A DNA stretch of 64,000 nucleotides from Arctopsyche grandis (GCF_051622035.1 NC_135362.1:7753501-7817500), one strand, 5' to 3'; numbered from the stretch's first letter, positions 35,037-48,188 are shown. Numbers and translations: made by a program. Notes: generated by a model not told the origin, from the sequence alone.

Positions 35037-35200
35037 GGTATGTGGCCAATTCGGAAGGAACCGTATCAACAGTGAGATCAGATAAATTGGCAGACTTTAA
35101 CAGGAAAAGTCATGGAAAGTACTGGATCAGGGATCAAACCGTTAGATGTTAGCATTATACGCTAACCACTCAGCTACGTATGTTGCTGGTAATATGTAGT
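35037..35200 (-). mobile_element. tRNA-derived SINE copy, truncated
   Basis: On the minus strand the head reads ACCAGCAACATACGTAGCTG then AGTGGTTAGCG (A box) and GGTTTGATCCCTG (B box), followed by part of the core. It abuts the GCGCC repeat. Confidence 0.75.
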
Positions 35201-36110
35201 TTTAGTCAAGGAAACACACTAATCAAAGCTTGCTAATAAGAAATTCGTATTGTATGTTCTAAAAATTAACTACACAGCACAAATGCACGACAGCAACTCG
35301 CATGTGTATGTATGAATAATGCAAAAATTAAATGCAATAGTTGCAATCATGAATTTCAATCAGAGAGAAAATCATTTGCGACAAGAATACATTAGTATGA
35401 AAGAACATTATTAGGAGATATTACCACCGTTGCCAAAATATGCATAAAAAAATTATCAAACCAAACAATCTAGGCGAGCAAATTTAATTACGAACGGCGC
35501 TAAAAATATACGAGATCTCATTTTTATCATTGCAAGTGTTAATTATCAATTAAGCTACATACTGTGTGTAGATTGAGCGAAAAATAAAAAAAATGTACGT
35601 TCTTTGTAAACCAGTCAGGAATTCTTAAAGTGTGACTTAACAGAACCACTGTCTATAGATAGACAAGAACGGAGACTCGAGTGCTTCATTATAATAATTC
35701 AAATTGCTATGAAGCATGCTTGGTATTGAAAAGTACCATTTAATGCAAAACGAATGGACATTTTTAGCTGGTGAGTGTATAGTTTAAAATATGCTAGTGT
35801 ATATGGTTAGTTGTTGAAAATTCTTACATACATATATACTCGTAGCGTTGAGCAAATAGCATTAGTTTGCATACTAAATAATGCCAGAAAAAAACCACGG
35901 TCAAGGTGAAGAAACTCTAGTAGTTGCCAATATGCGATTTTCTGCTTGTTTATCGAAATTATTTTCAAGAAATTATATTTACATATCATTCAAATACCGT
36001 TAAGTAAATGAAGTAAATAATTAGAAAATTAATATTATTTTATATTTACATAAAAATGTTGGAGTACTTTTTAGTTGGAGATATTTTCTTAGTTACAGTG
36101 GCCCTCCATG
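35201..36110. other. Intergenic, no gene recognised
   Basis: AT-rich with short frames only. Confidence 0.4.
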
Positions 36111-36715
36111 CAGGGCCGGCTCAAATCGGCTACAGATTAGATATTTGCCTAGGGGCGCCATAGTCAAGGGGCGCCGCAATACGCCCTCATTTTGACAGGT
36201 TTTTTTTATTATTAAAATGAAAAAAAAAATGGCTGTCTTATAAAACATTTTATATTCAACTTAATTTTTCTACTCGAAGTTACAATACTGAATAACAAAA
36301 TATTATAATTTACGAGGAACGCAGCAAGTCGACTGTCAAATATCAACGACTCGCGAATAAAACTTGTCAAACAATAAACTGTCGTCAGTACAAATGGTCA
36401 CTCGGAATTGTATTTTAATAAAATACTGCTGAAACGTGACGTTTAACGAAATATTGGAAGTATTGAATATTGAAAGTTTGTAATCAATTCTTACATATCG
36501 ACTGAAAGCTAGTTTCTAAATTTAATTTTATGTATTTTTTAAAATATGCCCCACAATAACATGTTCCTTTTGCATAGCTTTATTTTACATTTTAAATATT
36601 ACATACTTTATTTATTCATTGAACATAAACGTTTATAAAATTTATTGTTTTAATTAAGGGGGAGGGGGGTGCTGAAAATAAATCGGTGCCTCGGGCTGAA
36701 TATGCCTCCATGTAT
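36111..36715. mobile_element. Possible decayed hAT-like element
   Basis: Begins CAGGGCCGGCTCAAATCGGC, a hAT-style terminus, followed by GGGGCGCC blocks. A G-rich segment GGGGGAGGGGGGTGCTG near 36658 and GGTGCCTCGGGCTGAATATG near 36690 may belong to its other end. The matching inverted terminus and target duplication were not found, so this is tentative. Confidence 0.3.
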
Positions 36716-38090
36716 AATATTTATCTAAGTCTCTCTTAAGGTTTCTGGATATATGTACTTGTAAATAGAGACATTTTATTGGACCGAGAATTTCTTTTAT
36801 CAAATTCAAATTCAATTGAGATAAAACTAATATAAAAATACGTTATAAAAATGTCAATAATAAACGTTGAATACAACTAGACTAGGCTTGCAAAGTGTTT
36901 GAAAGTGATTGGAATACTGTTGGCAGAAAAGTTGCTGATCTCTGCTGCTACGAACAAAAACTGCTACGGCAGACAAATGGCAAAATGCCGTTTTGTCAGT
37001 AGACAGATCTCTACGTGTATGGTTGTATTTGGTACTATACGCTTCATTACAATACAAAGAGAAAACTTTAAGCTTCCGTAAACATAAACTTCTCCATAAC
37101 GTTTTTATGGTCGGCGTAATCGAGCACTGAATGATTTATGGCATGTTTACCGCTTGAGTCGATAAATTAGTCTTGCCAATAATGAAAGCTTTCATTCTTT
37201 ACGCTATTTTACAAATGCTGTGGTTAAATATTGATCGAGTTCATTGATACCTAAAGTGACGCGTTGCAACACGACACGACAAGTGTACTGCAATAGTCCC
37301 AAGAGAACAGTCAATGTGATCGAGGAAGTTCACGTAGCCGATGACGTAGTTTTGCACAATAGACCTAACCCTGATAACTGTATTGACACCTTGAACTTGG
37401 TGGATCTTTTCTTTTGTACAATATAAAAATGAACTCGTAAAGCTAAATGATAGTAAGCTACTATTACTATGTACATAAGTTTTATTAGTTTACTTTTATT
37501 TTGCACCGCAATCTATTAGTGAATTAAAATGTATACGGAAAAGTGTGAAAGCTTTTAATATAAAGTTTATATGAGATAGTGTGAAAAAAGTAACTGTTCA
37601 ACCACGTAAATTGAAGTTGCGGGTGGGTGGCGAGAATGTCTTCAAAGTAGCCAGCTCTCATCACGTCGATCTGACGGACGATTCTCATGAAATTTTAATG
37701 ATTAAATTCCTCTAAGGTCATGTCGCAGACATTTGCTTACTTAAATGAGAACTAATCCCCGTATATCAGTAAAATATCAAAGCGATCAGCAAAGTGGTTC
37801 AAAATCAGCTCACAAACAAAATGATTTTGTTTGATTGTATTCAATTTTTATATAAAGCAGAAATAAGTGTTAATAATAAAAAAAGTCGTAATGAGGAAAT
37901 CAAAAAAAACTGTTTGGTTGCTCAAGGGCATGACGTGCCGATTAAAATATCTGAATCATTTTTCCATCATCATAAAGTTAATTTTTAAATTAATGAAAAA
38001 AATATACATATAAAAATTACCCAAAACAATAATGAATGAACCTTTCTATCTAATATAATAATATTAATAAATATATATGTACATCAATAA
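36716..38090. other. Intergenic, no gene recognised
   Basis: Moderately AT-rich with several 60-65-codon frames on both strands and no recognisable domain or splice context. Confidence 0.4.
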
Positions 38091-38470
38091 CACTGTGCAA
38101 GGAAAATTCGATTTTTTTTCTTACTGGAGCGGAGACTAATCAATCTTTACTAAGTTTGACCCACTGAACTCGAATATGACAATAATTTTTGTTGACTTAC
38201 TCTCGTTTTAAAGATATGAGCGTTAAAAAAATGTGCAATTTTTACGCATTTTTGGCTTTTGCGGTCTTTAATTCAAAATCTAACATTGCTGTGCCAAAAG
38301 TGAGTATTGAAATCAATAATTAGATGTTTTTTCTATTGATTGTAATTCTTAATTGCTTTAAAATACGTATAATTAATTATCTAGCGAATTTTCAGTTTAA
38401 ATTTCAATATTATGAGCTAATTTCTCAAATTTTTCACTTTATCACGTTTGAATAAAATCATCAATTCAAC
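38091..38470 (+). repeat. Interspersed repeat R1, copy 2
   Basis: Starts CACTGTGCAAGGAAAATTCG and carries the family blocks AAGTTTGACCCACTGAA, TTTTTGGCTTTTGCGGTCTT, TTGCTGTGCCAAAAGTGAGT and ATAATTAATTATCTAGCGAA without the Tc1 insertion. Confidence 0.85.
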
Positions 38471-40311
38471 AAAATATTAAAAATAACTACAACTCCGAAT
38501 GAAAATGTATTATCAGTTTTACTTTACATCACTATTATATCTACATACATGTGACATTGGAATATATTCCACTGACAAACATTGTCAGAAGCCCTGAACC
38601 AAAACCAACGGAAATTTCCCATTTTAGCAACATTTAATTGGCAGTAATCACACATAAAAACAATGTGGGATACATCTGCAATTACCACCGTCAATTTGCC
38701 AGTTAATTGCTAAAATTAATTCAGAGAGAAAACTTTAACACGAATTCCAACGTTATTATGCGCGTCCTAACAGCAAAAGTAGCATCTCATGTTTGACTTA
38801 TTTGGTACGAGGCGATTAGCTCACCGACAGAATAAATTCTTCGAGCCATGCTTTTTTTTACAAACGGAAAAAACCTGTTTTGTACACCATCAAAAACATC
38901 AAACACCGAAAAAAAAATGTACTGCAATTTGCATACAAAAACATGGAAGTGAATTCACCTTGTTTTCTCCTCGGTCGCTTGCAAAAACGATGCACACACA
39001 AACACACAGCACTGCACTTGCAATTCGATCGACAATACAAAGGTTACCGATGCACCAACCGTGAAATTGCTTGTTTTATTTAGTTTTATATCGTTTTGTG
39101 TTGAGCTTTGTCTCAACTGAGGACACGAGTTGACTAGCACAGCCTCTCCGACTCAATGTTGGCGTTCAAGTTGCTTTCTGTGGTTTTATTTAAAGCTTGT
39201 GATGACGTAGGAGTTCTAGGGTTACCGCTCGTGTAGCCACAATATAACGAATGTGTGTATTTCCGAGAAATTTGACTTAAATATCGCGAAACTTGTCTAA
39301 TTTTCCCTGTATAAATTCAATTATGGCAATTGTTACGTTCGTGTTTAGATGATCGTTGATTGTTTGTGCGATTTTACAATAGTTTATGTTGTATATAGAA
39401 TAAATAATACTTAACGAATAAACATATTATGCCAGCGATTCATTTGAAACATTTGGAGCATATGTACAATATTAAAATACTCAATTATAACTTAATTATA
39501 ATTACTAAGCATACGTTTGCAAAGGTCCTACATAGGAATAGCTAGCTTTAGATGTCTTCATTAATAATGTACATATTTTATTAATAGAAACACTATGTTT
39601 AATTACGCTGACCATACTTCCTTTATTTAAGAGGACAGTAATTTATTTGACTGCTTTGTCCTTTGTATTTATTTATTTTCTATAATTGCCCTTTTGTTCT
39701 TTATTTTGTAATAACGACTATCGCTAAAAATATTAACACCGAATGTTTTAAAGATGCAATTTATAAATTTTATATACATATAATATCGCTATATTATATT
39801 ACTATTATATATATATACATATAATATCGCTACTATGTGTCTGTATAAGATAACGCTCCCCATACATACATACGTACGTCATAGCTAAAACACTGCCCAC
39901 AAAACGTTCGACTATAATAACAAAAGAAAAAACATCTATATATACTGTTTGTTACCAATATTTCCTCTAGGCTGTGAGCATTTTGCGCTCTATTATAAAA
40001 CTTATTTAATGAATTATTTTTTCTATTGGTGTTTTATTTTGTTTACATGTAGGTAGGTAGGTAGTTTTAATCATTTTTTTTTTCAAATTAAACAATTAAA
40101 TATAAATATTAAATTAAATATATTTAAAAAAAATACGACCGCGTCCGGATCGAAAATAGGACAGACTAATTTATTTTAATTTTTTTTTATTTAATAACTT
40201 ATGCCATAACCCATGCGATGATATTTCATCGGGTATAACACTAGTTACACTATGTAAGTATATACATATGTAGGTATATACACTACAAACTGTATATTTA
40301 TAAGAAAAAAT
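38471..40311. other. Intergenic, no gene recognised
   Basis: The 38760-39340 part has balanced composition and overlapping short frames on both strands, and could contain a noncoding exon or promoter, but nothing specific is recognisable. The remainder is AT-rich with TACATA/TATGTA runs. Confidence 0.35.
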
Positions 40312-40570
40312 ACCGAATAAGTTTGACCCATTGATTCAAATATGATAATGTTTTTTGTTGGTTTCTTTTCGTTTTTGTTCAAAATCTAATTTTGCTGTGC
40401 CAAAATTGAGTATTGGAATCAATACTGGCATGTTTTTCCTATTGATTGTATTTTTCCAATGCTTTGAATTTTAAAAGGAAAAAATATTTTTTTCCTTGAT
40501 GCAATGAGCTTATTTTGCTAATTTTTCACTTTACCACATTTATAAGGATTGGTTTTAGTCTTGATATATT
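40312..40570 (+). repeat. Interspersed repeat R1, copy 3
   Basis: Diverged copy from AAGTTTGACCCATTGATTCA through TTGCTGTGCCAAAATTGAGT to TATAAGGATTGGTTTTA. It is joined directly to an R2 repeat. Confidence 0.75.
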
Positions 40571-40579
40571 TTTACAAGG

Positions 40580-40860
40580 ATCGTTTATTTATGTTTCACT
40601 TCGCAAACGATTGAGCTGAAATTCATACAATCTTCCGATCGTTTTGAAACTTTGCCATTTTGTGCGGTTTGGTCAACGGTGGGAATTTTAATCGATTTTG
40701 ATTGTTTGGTGGTGAAAAATAATCGTAATAAACACGTCTAAGTTTCCAATTTTTTTGTAGACGGTTACGTTTAATAGCTAGTAAGTAGGCTTATATGTTT
40801 GACTTTCCGCCACCCACTCGTCTTCTCAGATTTTAATTGGATAAATGCTTACAACTTCAT
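40580..40860 (+). repeat. Unclassified repeat R2, copy 2
   Basis: Contains TGTTTCACTTCGCAAACGAT, TTTGAAACTTTGCCATTTTG, TTGGTCAACGGTGGGAATTT, AATAAACACGTCTAAG and GACTTTCCGCCACCCACTCG, collinear with 47460-47650 plus 48189-48240, and inverted at 9340-9580. Confidence 0.75.
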
Positions 40861-43440
40861 TTTTTTCACTCTATATCTTATAAAATTTTCATTATAGTTT
40901 CTCATTATCTCTCATATATAGAATTACTTCACTCATAGGTTATTTTAACTAAACCTAATAATTCGAGCGGTAAATATCTTTTATATTTCAATAATGTGTA
41001 ATATAGGTAAATATGATTGCTAAAAATATTGTATGCTTTTTTTTTAATATATATATATAGTTATAAGCGTATAAAGCATTTTTAAGTTATTCTTTATATG
41101 TCATTATGTTATGTATGTATACTATATAGTGTGTGTTAAAGTTAAATTGCATTAAATAAATATAATGAAATGAATAAATATTTAAATTCATCACTGTTTG
41201 TGCCTACACTGACTGCCCAGTTGCGATGAATCACGTCAGAGAAAAGTTGATTCGAGTTCGTTCGGGATTACCCATTTTGTGGGAAAATACTTCCGAGTGT
41301 ACGTTTTGACTTCATATCACACGTATACTTGATTAATCATTCGAGCAAATACAAATTGAACCACATTTCAATATTTAATTAATAAGATTTTTTTAGTTTT
41401 CTAATGAAAGATGCTTAAAATTTTCTTACACATATGTATTTTGTTATCTCTTTTGATAAAGTAAAACCCCTTTTTTGCCATCTCAAATATTTCTACAAAA
41501 AGAACAAAGGCTTTAAATTTTGTTTCATTCCGCATAATTCTCGGAATCACGCTGAAAATTTATTTTTGTCGAAGTATGTACATATACATATCAATCAATG
41601 ATATGCATAAGGAAATTTTTGGGAAAACGCAAGGTAAAGGGCATTCATAATGTTGAAGAAATTACGAGACCTTTTAAAAATAATAATTGTACTATTATTA
41701 CGATTAGGTTGTGTCACATGTTGTACATTTTGCAAAATTCCGCTCTGTATCGAGCGATTAAAACATATTCTTGGAATATTTTCCTCGTTTTTGACATGAC
41801 CTGACTATCTCTACAGCGAAAAAGGGGAATTCGTATGTAAAATAATACAACATTATCTCAATTGGCCAAGTACTAACTAGTTTACTAACAGTTTAAATAT
41901 CACGTGACGGAAATGATTCAATATTTGAAATATTAAAAAATCGTAACCATATACACTTACATATTATGAAAGATTATAAAAAAAATTAGATTCATAGTTC
42001 AAGCTAAACCCGAAGCCATCAATAAATACAGAGAACATTTTTGGTATACAATTTAAATACAGCTAACCATCTTCAAAATAGCTCATCTAAAATCATCTGC
42101 CAATGACGTATATATGGCATGAAATGTAATCTGTTAATTTTCAAGCAGAACGAGAGGTTACTTGAAAAAGAACCGGGAATATTTTTACAATCCAAAATTA
42201 GATATAAAGTAGATGAAAAACTCAATCGTAGTACATATACATACATAGCTGCGTATAAAATATTTTAAGCAATTTACCAAACGTTATTAAGCTATCATTT
42301 AGCAAATAACATCTCCATAATATTTTAATGATTATTAAATCTACATATGTATATTGCTAAAGTTAATATAAATCTGAAAATTGATATGAAACTTTCATGA
42401 CATCTAATATAGATGGTTTAAATTGAACAGATGTATACACAATGCAATGGGGATTTTTTTAAATCAAATTTATACAAATTTTCTAATTAATTAATATTTC
42501 ATATGTATTATTTCATCAACACGCCTTGATTGATATTTAATTTTAAGGACTGTTTGAATGTCAATCAAATTTAATTATAATAATTCACTTGTTTTGAAAT
42601 TTCAACAATAAGTTTCAATAGTAAGTAAAATAGGTATCTACTTTATTGTTAGGTTTCATTTGTTGATGTAAATTGAGACATCTATAGATCAAAAATATGA
42701 ACATTTGATAAAAAATTTAAACTTTAATTAGTTATTTAAATACTATTTCACAAAACATTTTTTCAAATCATACGAGATGGCACTATTTACATATATTTCA
42801 ATTTGAAAAAGATTCAATCTTTTTTTCGTAAGAATTATGTCATACTAATTAGCACATTATTGCTAACAAAAATGAAATAAACGAAGCGAAAAATCACCGG
42901 AAAATTTTTCTATTATTTAACGACGAAAAATAATTATATGACTTATTGTTCGTTTACTTACGTACGGACATATGTACATATGTACATACATATACATGAC
43001 ATGCTTTTCCTCATAACATATTATATTCAAATTTTGTAATACAATATGAAAAATATAAGACAATGTAAGAAAAAAAAATGGTGTTGAACGACCTTTATTC
43101 TACAATAATCTACAGCTCTCAATTTCTATTTTGATTTTACATATTTTCCATAAAAAACGCAATTCTTTTATTAAACATGCTTATAGAAAATGCAAACAGG
43201 TACGTGTTAAATTAAAGAAACCTTTTATTCGCACATAATAACAATAATATTACACATACATATTTATTAAACAGATCAAATTTCTGTTAAAAGGCAAAGC
43301 AAAGGAAAAAAATCGGATGTGACCAACCCCTGAATTTATGTATAATAATAATAAATTTTCATTTGGGCTTACCCTAATGTATAGTGATAATATATGAATC
43401 AAAATTCTATAACTTTACGTTTTAAATAATTAAAACCCGC
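40861..43440. other. Intergenic, no gene recognised
   Basis: Long AT-rich stretch with no supported gene or terminal repeat structure. Confidence 0.45.
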
Positions 43441-43459
43441 TAAAAAAAGGTTTTCGTAA

Positions 43460-43535
43460 AGGTTAAAGGTCTATTCATATTAAAACAGCACAGACCGGCA
43501 ACTGCACGTAACCAGCAAGTACGAAAAGTATTATT
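43460..43535 (+). repeat. Unclassified repeat R3, copy 1
   Basis: AAGGTCTATTCATATTAAAA then CACAGACCGGCAACTGCACG and TAACCAGCAAGTACGAAAAG. The same order occurs at 52500-52560, and inverted at 47290-47370. Confidence 0.65.
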
Positions 43536-43920
43536 TGATACATTATACATATATGGACGCATATATAATGTACCAAAAAATCATATATGATAATAAAGCA
43601 GTACTAGAAAATGTTATACTATGAGAAAATATACGAAATTTGAAGGTCATAAAATAAAATGATGTATGTATTTGAATACCTCACAAACAAACTAACATCC
43701 AATTTATTTTAAAGACATATGTACATACATAGTATGCGTTGAATACGCTATCATTTTAGAAAAAAATCGGATGTAACTAACCCATGACTTTATCTGTGCA
43801 TTTGAGGAATATGAGAAGGTCACAAAACAAAATTCGACAATTAAACATATGTACATACACGTTCACACATACTGGTTATGAGAGCAGTTTTGATATAAAT
43901 TGAGCGCAAATGTATGGAAA

Positions 43921-44860
43921 CTTACAGAAGATCAAAGCTCTACTTCCGGTTGTCGGATTTTGTTTGAAGTTTTATTTTATTACTTAAAATCACTATAATT
44001 ATTATAAAAATTAAATATCATGAAAATTAAAATAATTTAAGATTTCAAAATAAAATAATGTACCTAATATTGTTTTAAAAAAATATACTATTTCCGGTTT
44101 ACGAATTCTGACCAAAACCTTATCAGCTCCAAGTTAGTACATAAAGAATACAAATAGTAATTTTCAGCTTGATATGTTCAGGGGTGTGGAAAGATTAGTG
44201 GCCACAACATTTTTTTATTTTTCTAAGAGGAAAAAATCCCACTTCCGGTTTATTAAATTACGTGATTTCTTTTTATTTTCATTAAATTGATTATACTTGA
44301 ATTTTTCGGTGAAGATCACACATATTTAAGGGGTCGAAAAATTAGTGGCAGAAAAATCGAACAACAGTAAACTATCACTTACGGTTGTTGGATTTCGACC
44401 AAATTTTATACACAAATTGTTATTAAGCTTAAATTTCTGGATATGAATATGATTAAACTTCTGGATAAGCTTATTCTTCTGGATATTTTAGTTCAATAAG
44501 CCAAAGGATTTCTGAGAAAAACGATAAAAAACCTCGATTCTCTAGAGTAAAAGTACTAATTCCGGTTCAGGTAAAAATATTGCAAAAATATTAGGGTATA
44601 AAATTTATTATTTATATTACATGTAAAAAAATTTCAATCCGATTTAGTTAGCGGTTTGGGAGATAATTGAATTCAAAAACTTAAAAAAAAGAGGACACCT
44701 ATAAGAGGAGGTACTATTTCCGGTCAACTTAAAAATTTGAAAAAAAATTACGTCGTATCGATACGAATTCGAGTGACCGATACTAACTTTCAGTTCGATA
44801 GGACTAACTATTTTCAAAAAAATCCCAAAATACACACACACACACACATTTTATCTAGAT
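43921..44860 (+). repeat. Degenerate ~150-bp periodic repeat
   Basis: A TTCCGGTT-like motif recurs near 43943, 44091, 44243, 44380 (as TTACGGTT), 44560 and 44717, spaced about 140-180 bp, each with A-rich stretches around it. Some intervals repeat a GTGGAAAGATTAGTGGC-like phrase (44194, 44335). It ends in an (AC)n run at 44832-44847. No coding content is evident; it looks like a decayed tandem array or an element with internal repeats. Confidence 0.45.
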
Positions 44861-45830
44861 CATGAAAACGTGATCAGTGATCAGTTCGAATCAGTCAAAA
44901 TCTGAATTTTCGCATGATCACAAAACTTCATCTATTGCTACTACGTATATACATAGATAAATTAAAAACAATATCAATTTCCAAAATATGTTAAACAAAA
45001 CTATCCATTTTTCTTATCAAACCTCGACCTCTATAAAACTATGACAATCTCTAGTATACGCCATTGCATATATAATTATATATTAAATGTAATACATACA
45101 AAGCATTTCCTTGAATATTAGCGAATTTTCGTGGATTTCCCCCGATTTGATATGAATACCGAATTGATCACGTTTAAAAGAGCCAATCAGCAACACGAAT
45201 AATACATACATACATTTCACATAATAAATACATTTTTTATCGCTGATGATTTGTCAAATTTGTGCTTATTTGTTGTGGCACTTTTCAAAAAATTCAATGG
45301 CGACAATTTGAACACAATCAAAAATCGTTTTGTGCACGCAAAATAACAATCTGCAATTGAACTTAATTCAACATGTTCACTGTGCGGATAAACTTGACAC
45401 ACATTTAAACTCATGTAAATCCCGAACACGTACGATTTATTTTCGCCAAGGCAAAAAAGGTGCATTGTCTTTTACGACTTCCAAAATTTAAAAGCACTTA
45501 CTATAGGATTATGACGATTCATCATTGGCACTGTCAAAATTCGATGGCTGAAAGGATTTAATGATATTATTAAAACGTGCAAAACATTTGCATGAGCGAC
45601 AACCAATCAAATGTACAACTGTTTCTGAAAATTAGCAAAATTTTGATCAAATCTTAAATTTTTTACACCATCAAAGTTCCTGTTTCTATTTGTGAAGTTA
45701 GGCATCTACATATTTTCAAAACTACCCATCTTAATATGATACCTAAGAGGGAAACACTTATTTCCAGTTTGACATTTCCATTTTTCCGGTCAAATCTGTA
45801 AGTGCAGACACACAGAGTAGTACGCTTTAA
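44861..45830. other. Intergenic, no gene recognised
   Basis: AT-rich. An 82-codon minus-strand frame at 45217-45465 has no recognisable features. Confidence 0.4.
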
Positions 45831-46273
45831 GGTCTGACCGCACTATACGGCAACCGAGCGATCCGACACTTCACAACAGTGTGCGACAATATTAGGTAAA
45901 CCGCACATGAACGACAGATTATGTCAATCATTCGTTCGATACCTCGGAGCAAAATGGACGAAACGGACGCTATTATAGTATCTTTGATATGCGAGGAAGA
46001 AGAACAATTGAGAAAACCCAAAAGATTATGGCTACATGCTATTTCAAAGTCACGATATGAAGAAAGAGAATAGTTGTCGCAAAGCAACCCCCCACTCAAC
46101 GACACCTTGCGTCAAAGTTGGTCAAAAAGTCAACTTTGACGCAAGGTGTCGTACTACGTCATGCGACTGTCGCGCAGTGCGATATGTCTCATACAATTTC
46201 ATACAAACAATATTTGGTCGCGTACTGTTGTGAAGTGAAGGATCGTTCGGTTGTCGTATAATGCGGTCAGTAC
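45831..46273 (+). mobile_element. PIF/Harbinger-like nonautonomous element
   Basis: Terminal inverted repeats of about 55 bp: GGTCTGACCGCACTATACGG at the left, and at the right the inverse of GTACTGACCGCATTATACGA, each followed by CAACCGA.CGATCC and CACTTCACAACAGT. A smaller inner inverted repeat, ACGACACCTTGCGTCAAAGT (46098), faces CTTTGACGCAAGGTGTCGT (46134). On the plus strand a remnant frame from 45953 carries EEEEQLRKPKRLWLHAISKS and then stops, resembling the N-terminal start of Harbinger transposases (KR.W..P..KSR). The target duplication is unresolved. Confidence 0.7.
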
Positions 46274-46284
46274 TATATATGTTT

Positions 46285-46420
46285 TTTCAGATAATTTTTC
46301 ACACGCAAAAAAACGCTGGCACGCCAAGTCTATACCGTCGCGATCCTTCGCAAAACTCACCCCCTGGTGTGTTTTCGGTGATATTTTATTTTTGTATTGA
46401 CATATTTTTATTTTATCTTT
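46285..46420 (+). repeat. Unclassified repeat R4, copy 1
   Basis: TTTTTCAGATAATTTTTCAC, CACGCAAAAAAACGCTGGCA, ACCGTCGCGATCCTTCGCAA and TTTTCGGTGATATTTTAT match 52310-52430 in order. Confidence 0.65.
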
Positions 46421-46894
46421 TACAATTTCGCCATAATAACCTCTATTTCAAAACTGGGTTTCCTTTTCGCTTAATGTTTTACTGTTAATTATCATAATTT
46501 ACTATTAGTTTTTACTATTACTTATGAATTTTTCTTTTTGTATTCTTTTGTTATTTTTTTTAATTGGAAAATCCTTCATAGCAAGTTCCATTATTTATGC
46601 TATCTGAGGAAACTTTTAATTGGCTTATGTATAACTATTCATTTCACTATATTTGTATTAGCTGTAAATTTCTCTCTGTAATAAAATAGTGACATTATAG
46701 GTCGTCACTATGACTAATTTATTACAAGACATTGAAAACTCAAAACTAACGAGACATCTAAATACATAATTATTACATACATATGTAATAATTAATCTTA
46801 ACAATACCTGACATCTATGGTCAGATATTACAAAAACATCGTATAAATACGATTAATAACATGTTTCATGTAACAATACGAATTTTACATTCGA

Positions 46895-47165
46895 TAAACA
46901 ACCACAGAGACATCTATGTTGAGAAATCTGGCGAGATCCTCAGATATAACAATAACTCAAGTTTTGCAACAGAAAATTGGGAAGGAAAAGGCAATTTTAC
47001 AGGAACCGTTTCAATGAAAATCAGAAAAATTGCCAAATTCTGATAGAAAAGATTGACCTCGACAAACCAAGGTCTGACCAACAACGAGACTCTTAGTAAG
47101 AATCGAACCCGTGACATCAAGCACGAAATAATTCAATACTCACCACTAGACCACTCTGCTAGTTA
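46895..47165 (-). mobile_element. tRNA-derived SINE copy
   Basis: On the minus strand the head has A box TGGTCTAGTGGTGAG and B box GGGTTCGATTC, followed by GGTCAGACCTTGG and the core AATTTGGCAATTTTTCTGAT and CATTGAAACGGTTCC. Confidence 0.85.
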
Positions 47166-47184
47166 ATGTGTATGTATGTAGGTT

Positions 47185-47440
47185 TGGCAGTGATTCCCAT
47201 ATTTGAAGAAATTTGCTGAAATAATAAGATCATACGAATTAACAATAACATGAAGACACGCCCATCACAGCTTGAGTCCCCATACGCATCCATAGAATAC
47301 TTTTCGTACTTGCTGGTTACCTGCAGATGCCGGTCTGTGATGTGCTAATATGAATAGACCTTTAACATTGACATAAAGACACGCCCATCACAGCTTGAGT
47401 CCCCCTACGCGTCCCATGCCGCACTTTTGAGTGTGTTCTA
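47185..47440 (-). repeat. Unclassified repeat R3, duplicated copy
   Basis: The phrase GACACGCCCATCACAGCTTG then AGTCCCC.TACGC occurs twice (about 47254 and 47375) around the inverted R3 core TACTTGCTGGTTACCTGCAG, then CGGTCTGTGATGTGCTAATA. The order indicates two overlapping or tandem insertions of the same family. Confidence 0.6.
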
Positions 47441-47454
47441 CAATTGTCTCTCTT

Positions 47455-47670
47455 TTTTTATTACAAGGCTATTCTATGTTTCACTTCGCTTATCGTTCAG
47501 ACAATATTCCTATATTCTTCCAATCGGTTTGAAACATTGCCATTTTGCGCGGTTTGGTCACCGATAGAAATTCAAATCGATTCTGATAGTTCGATGGTGA
47601 AAGATAATCTTTATAAACACGTCTAAGATTGTGAAAATTTTGAAGATGTTGACGTGTGGAAGTTAGTAGC
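47455..47670 (+). repeat. Unclassified repeat R2, copy 3 left part (split)
   Basis: Collinear with 40590-40790 (TGTTTCACTTCGCTTATCGT, TTTGGTCACCGATAGAAATT, AATCTTTATAAACACGTCTA). It is interrupted at GTTAGTAGC by a hAT-like insertion and resumes at 48189. Confidence 0.75.
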
Positions 47671-48188
47671 TAGGCGCGTAACTACTATGCCTCACGGGCA
47701 TGCGGTGCATGCGAGCCTTTTAGATTTAGGTTTTTAAATAAAAAATACTAGACATTTTTTTAAATAAAAGTCTTGGAAGTCAAGTTATAACTTCGTTAAG
47801 AAGTGTTCTTAATGCAACAATGTCGATTAAACAGTTTATGGATTTGTAAATTTAAATATATATGTAATTCTATTGAAAGTGAATTAGCTGAAGTGTACAC
47901 CTTTTTTGTATTTCGCTGGTTAGTATAAAAAAATTAATAAAAGAACTTCGATATGTCAACTCGGGCTCAGTGAATTAGCAATATCATCAATTGAACATGA
48001 AGAAGCTTCTAAAATGTCTTTGAAAAAAGATGTAATTGCAGAATTTGTGACTTTTGCAGGCGAGGAAAAAGAATATTTAAATTATGTGAGTTATCATTTT
48101 AATTTTAATGAAAACAATAAATACTACCAAAGGGGGGGCCTTTTGCTCACATTTGCATTCGGGCCCAATTTTTCTAGTTACGCCCCTG
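47671..48188 (+). mobile_element. hAT-type element with transposase remnant, inserted in R2
   Basis: Ends TAGGCGCGTAACTA (left) and TAGTTACGCCCCTG (right) form inverted termini with two mismatches in hAT style. It interrupts an R2 repeat whose intact copy is at 40580. An 8-bp duplication is not clear. Inside, a plus-strand frame keeps the end of a hAT transposase (47966-48100). Confidence 0.7.
47966..48100 (+). pseudogene. hAT transposase C-terminal remnant
   Basis: The plus frame reads LSELAISSIEHEEASKMSLK then KDVIAEFVTFAGEEKE. This pattern (L..LA..SIE.E.A....DVI.EFA) is the last segment of many hAT transposases and their domesticated ZMYM-type relatives. The catalytic parts are missing and the upstream frame is closed, so it is a relic. 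The assignment rests on a short motif. Confidence 0.6.

Noticed and set aside
45953-46075. Small plus-strand gene starting MDETDAI
   Set aside because: It lies between transposon terminal repeats and stops after about 39 codons; better read as a truncated Harbinger transposase start.
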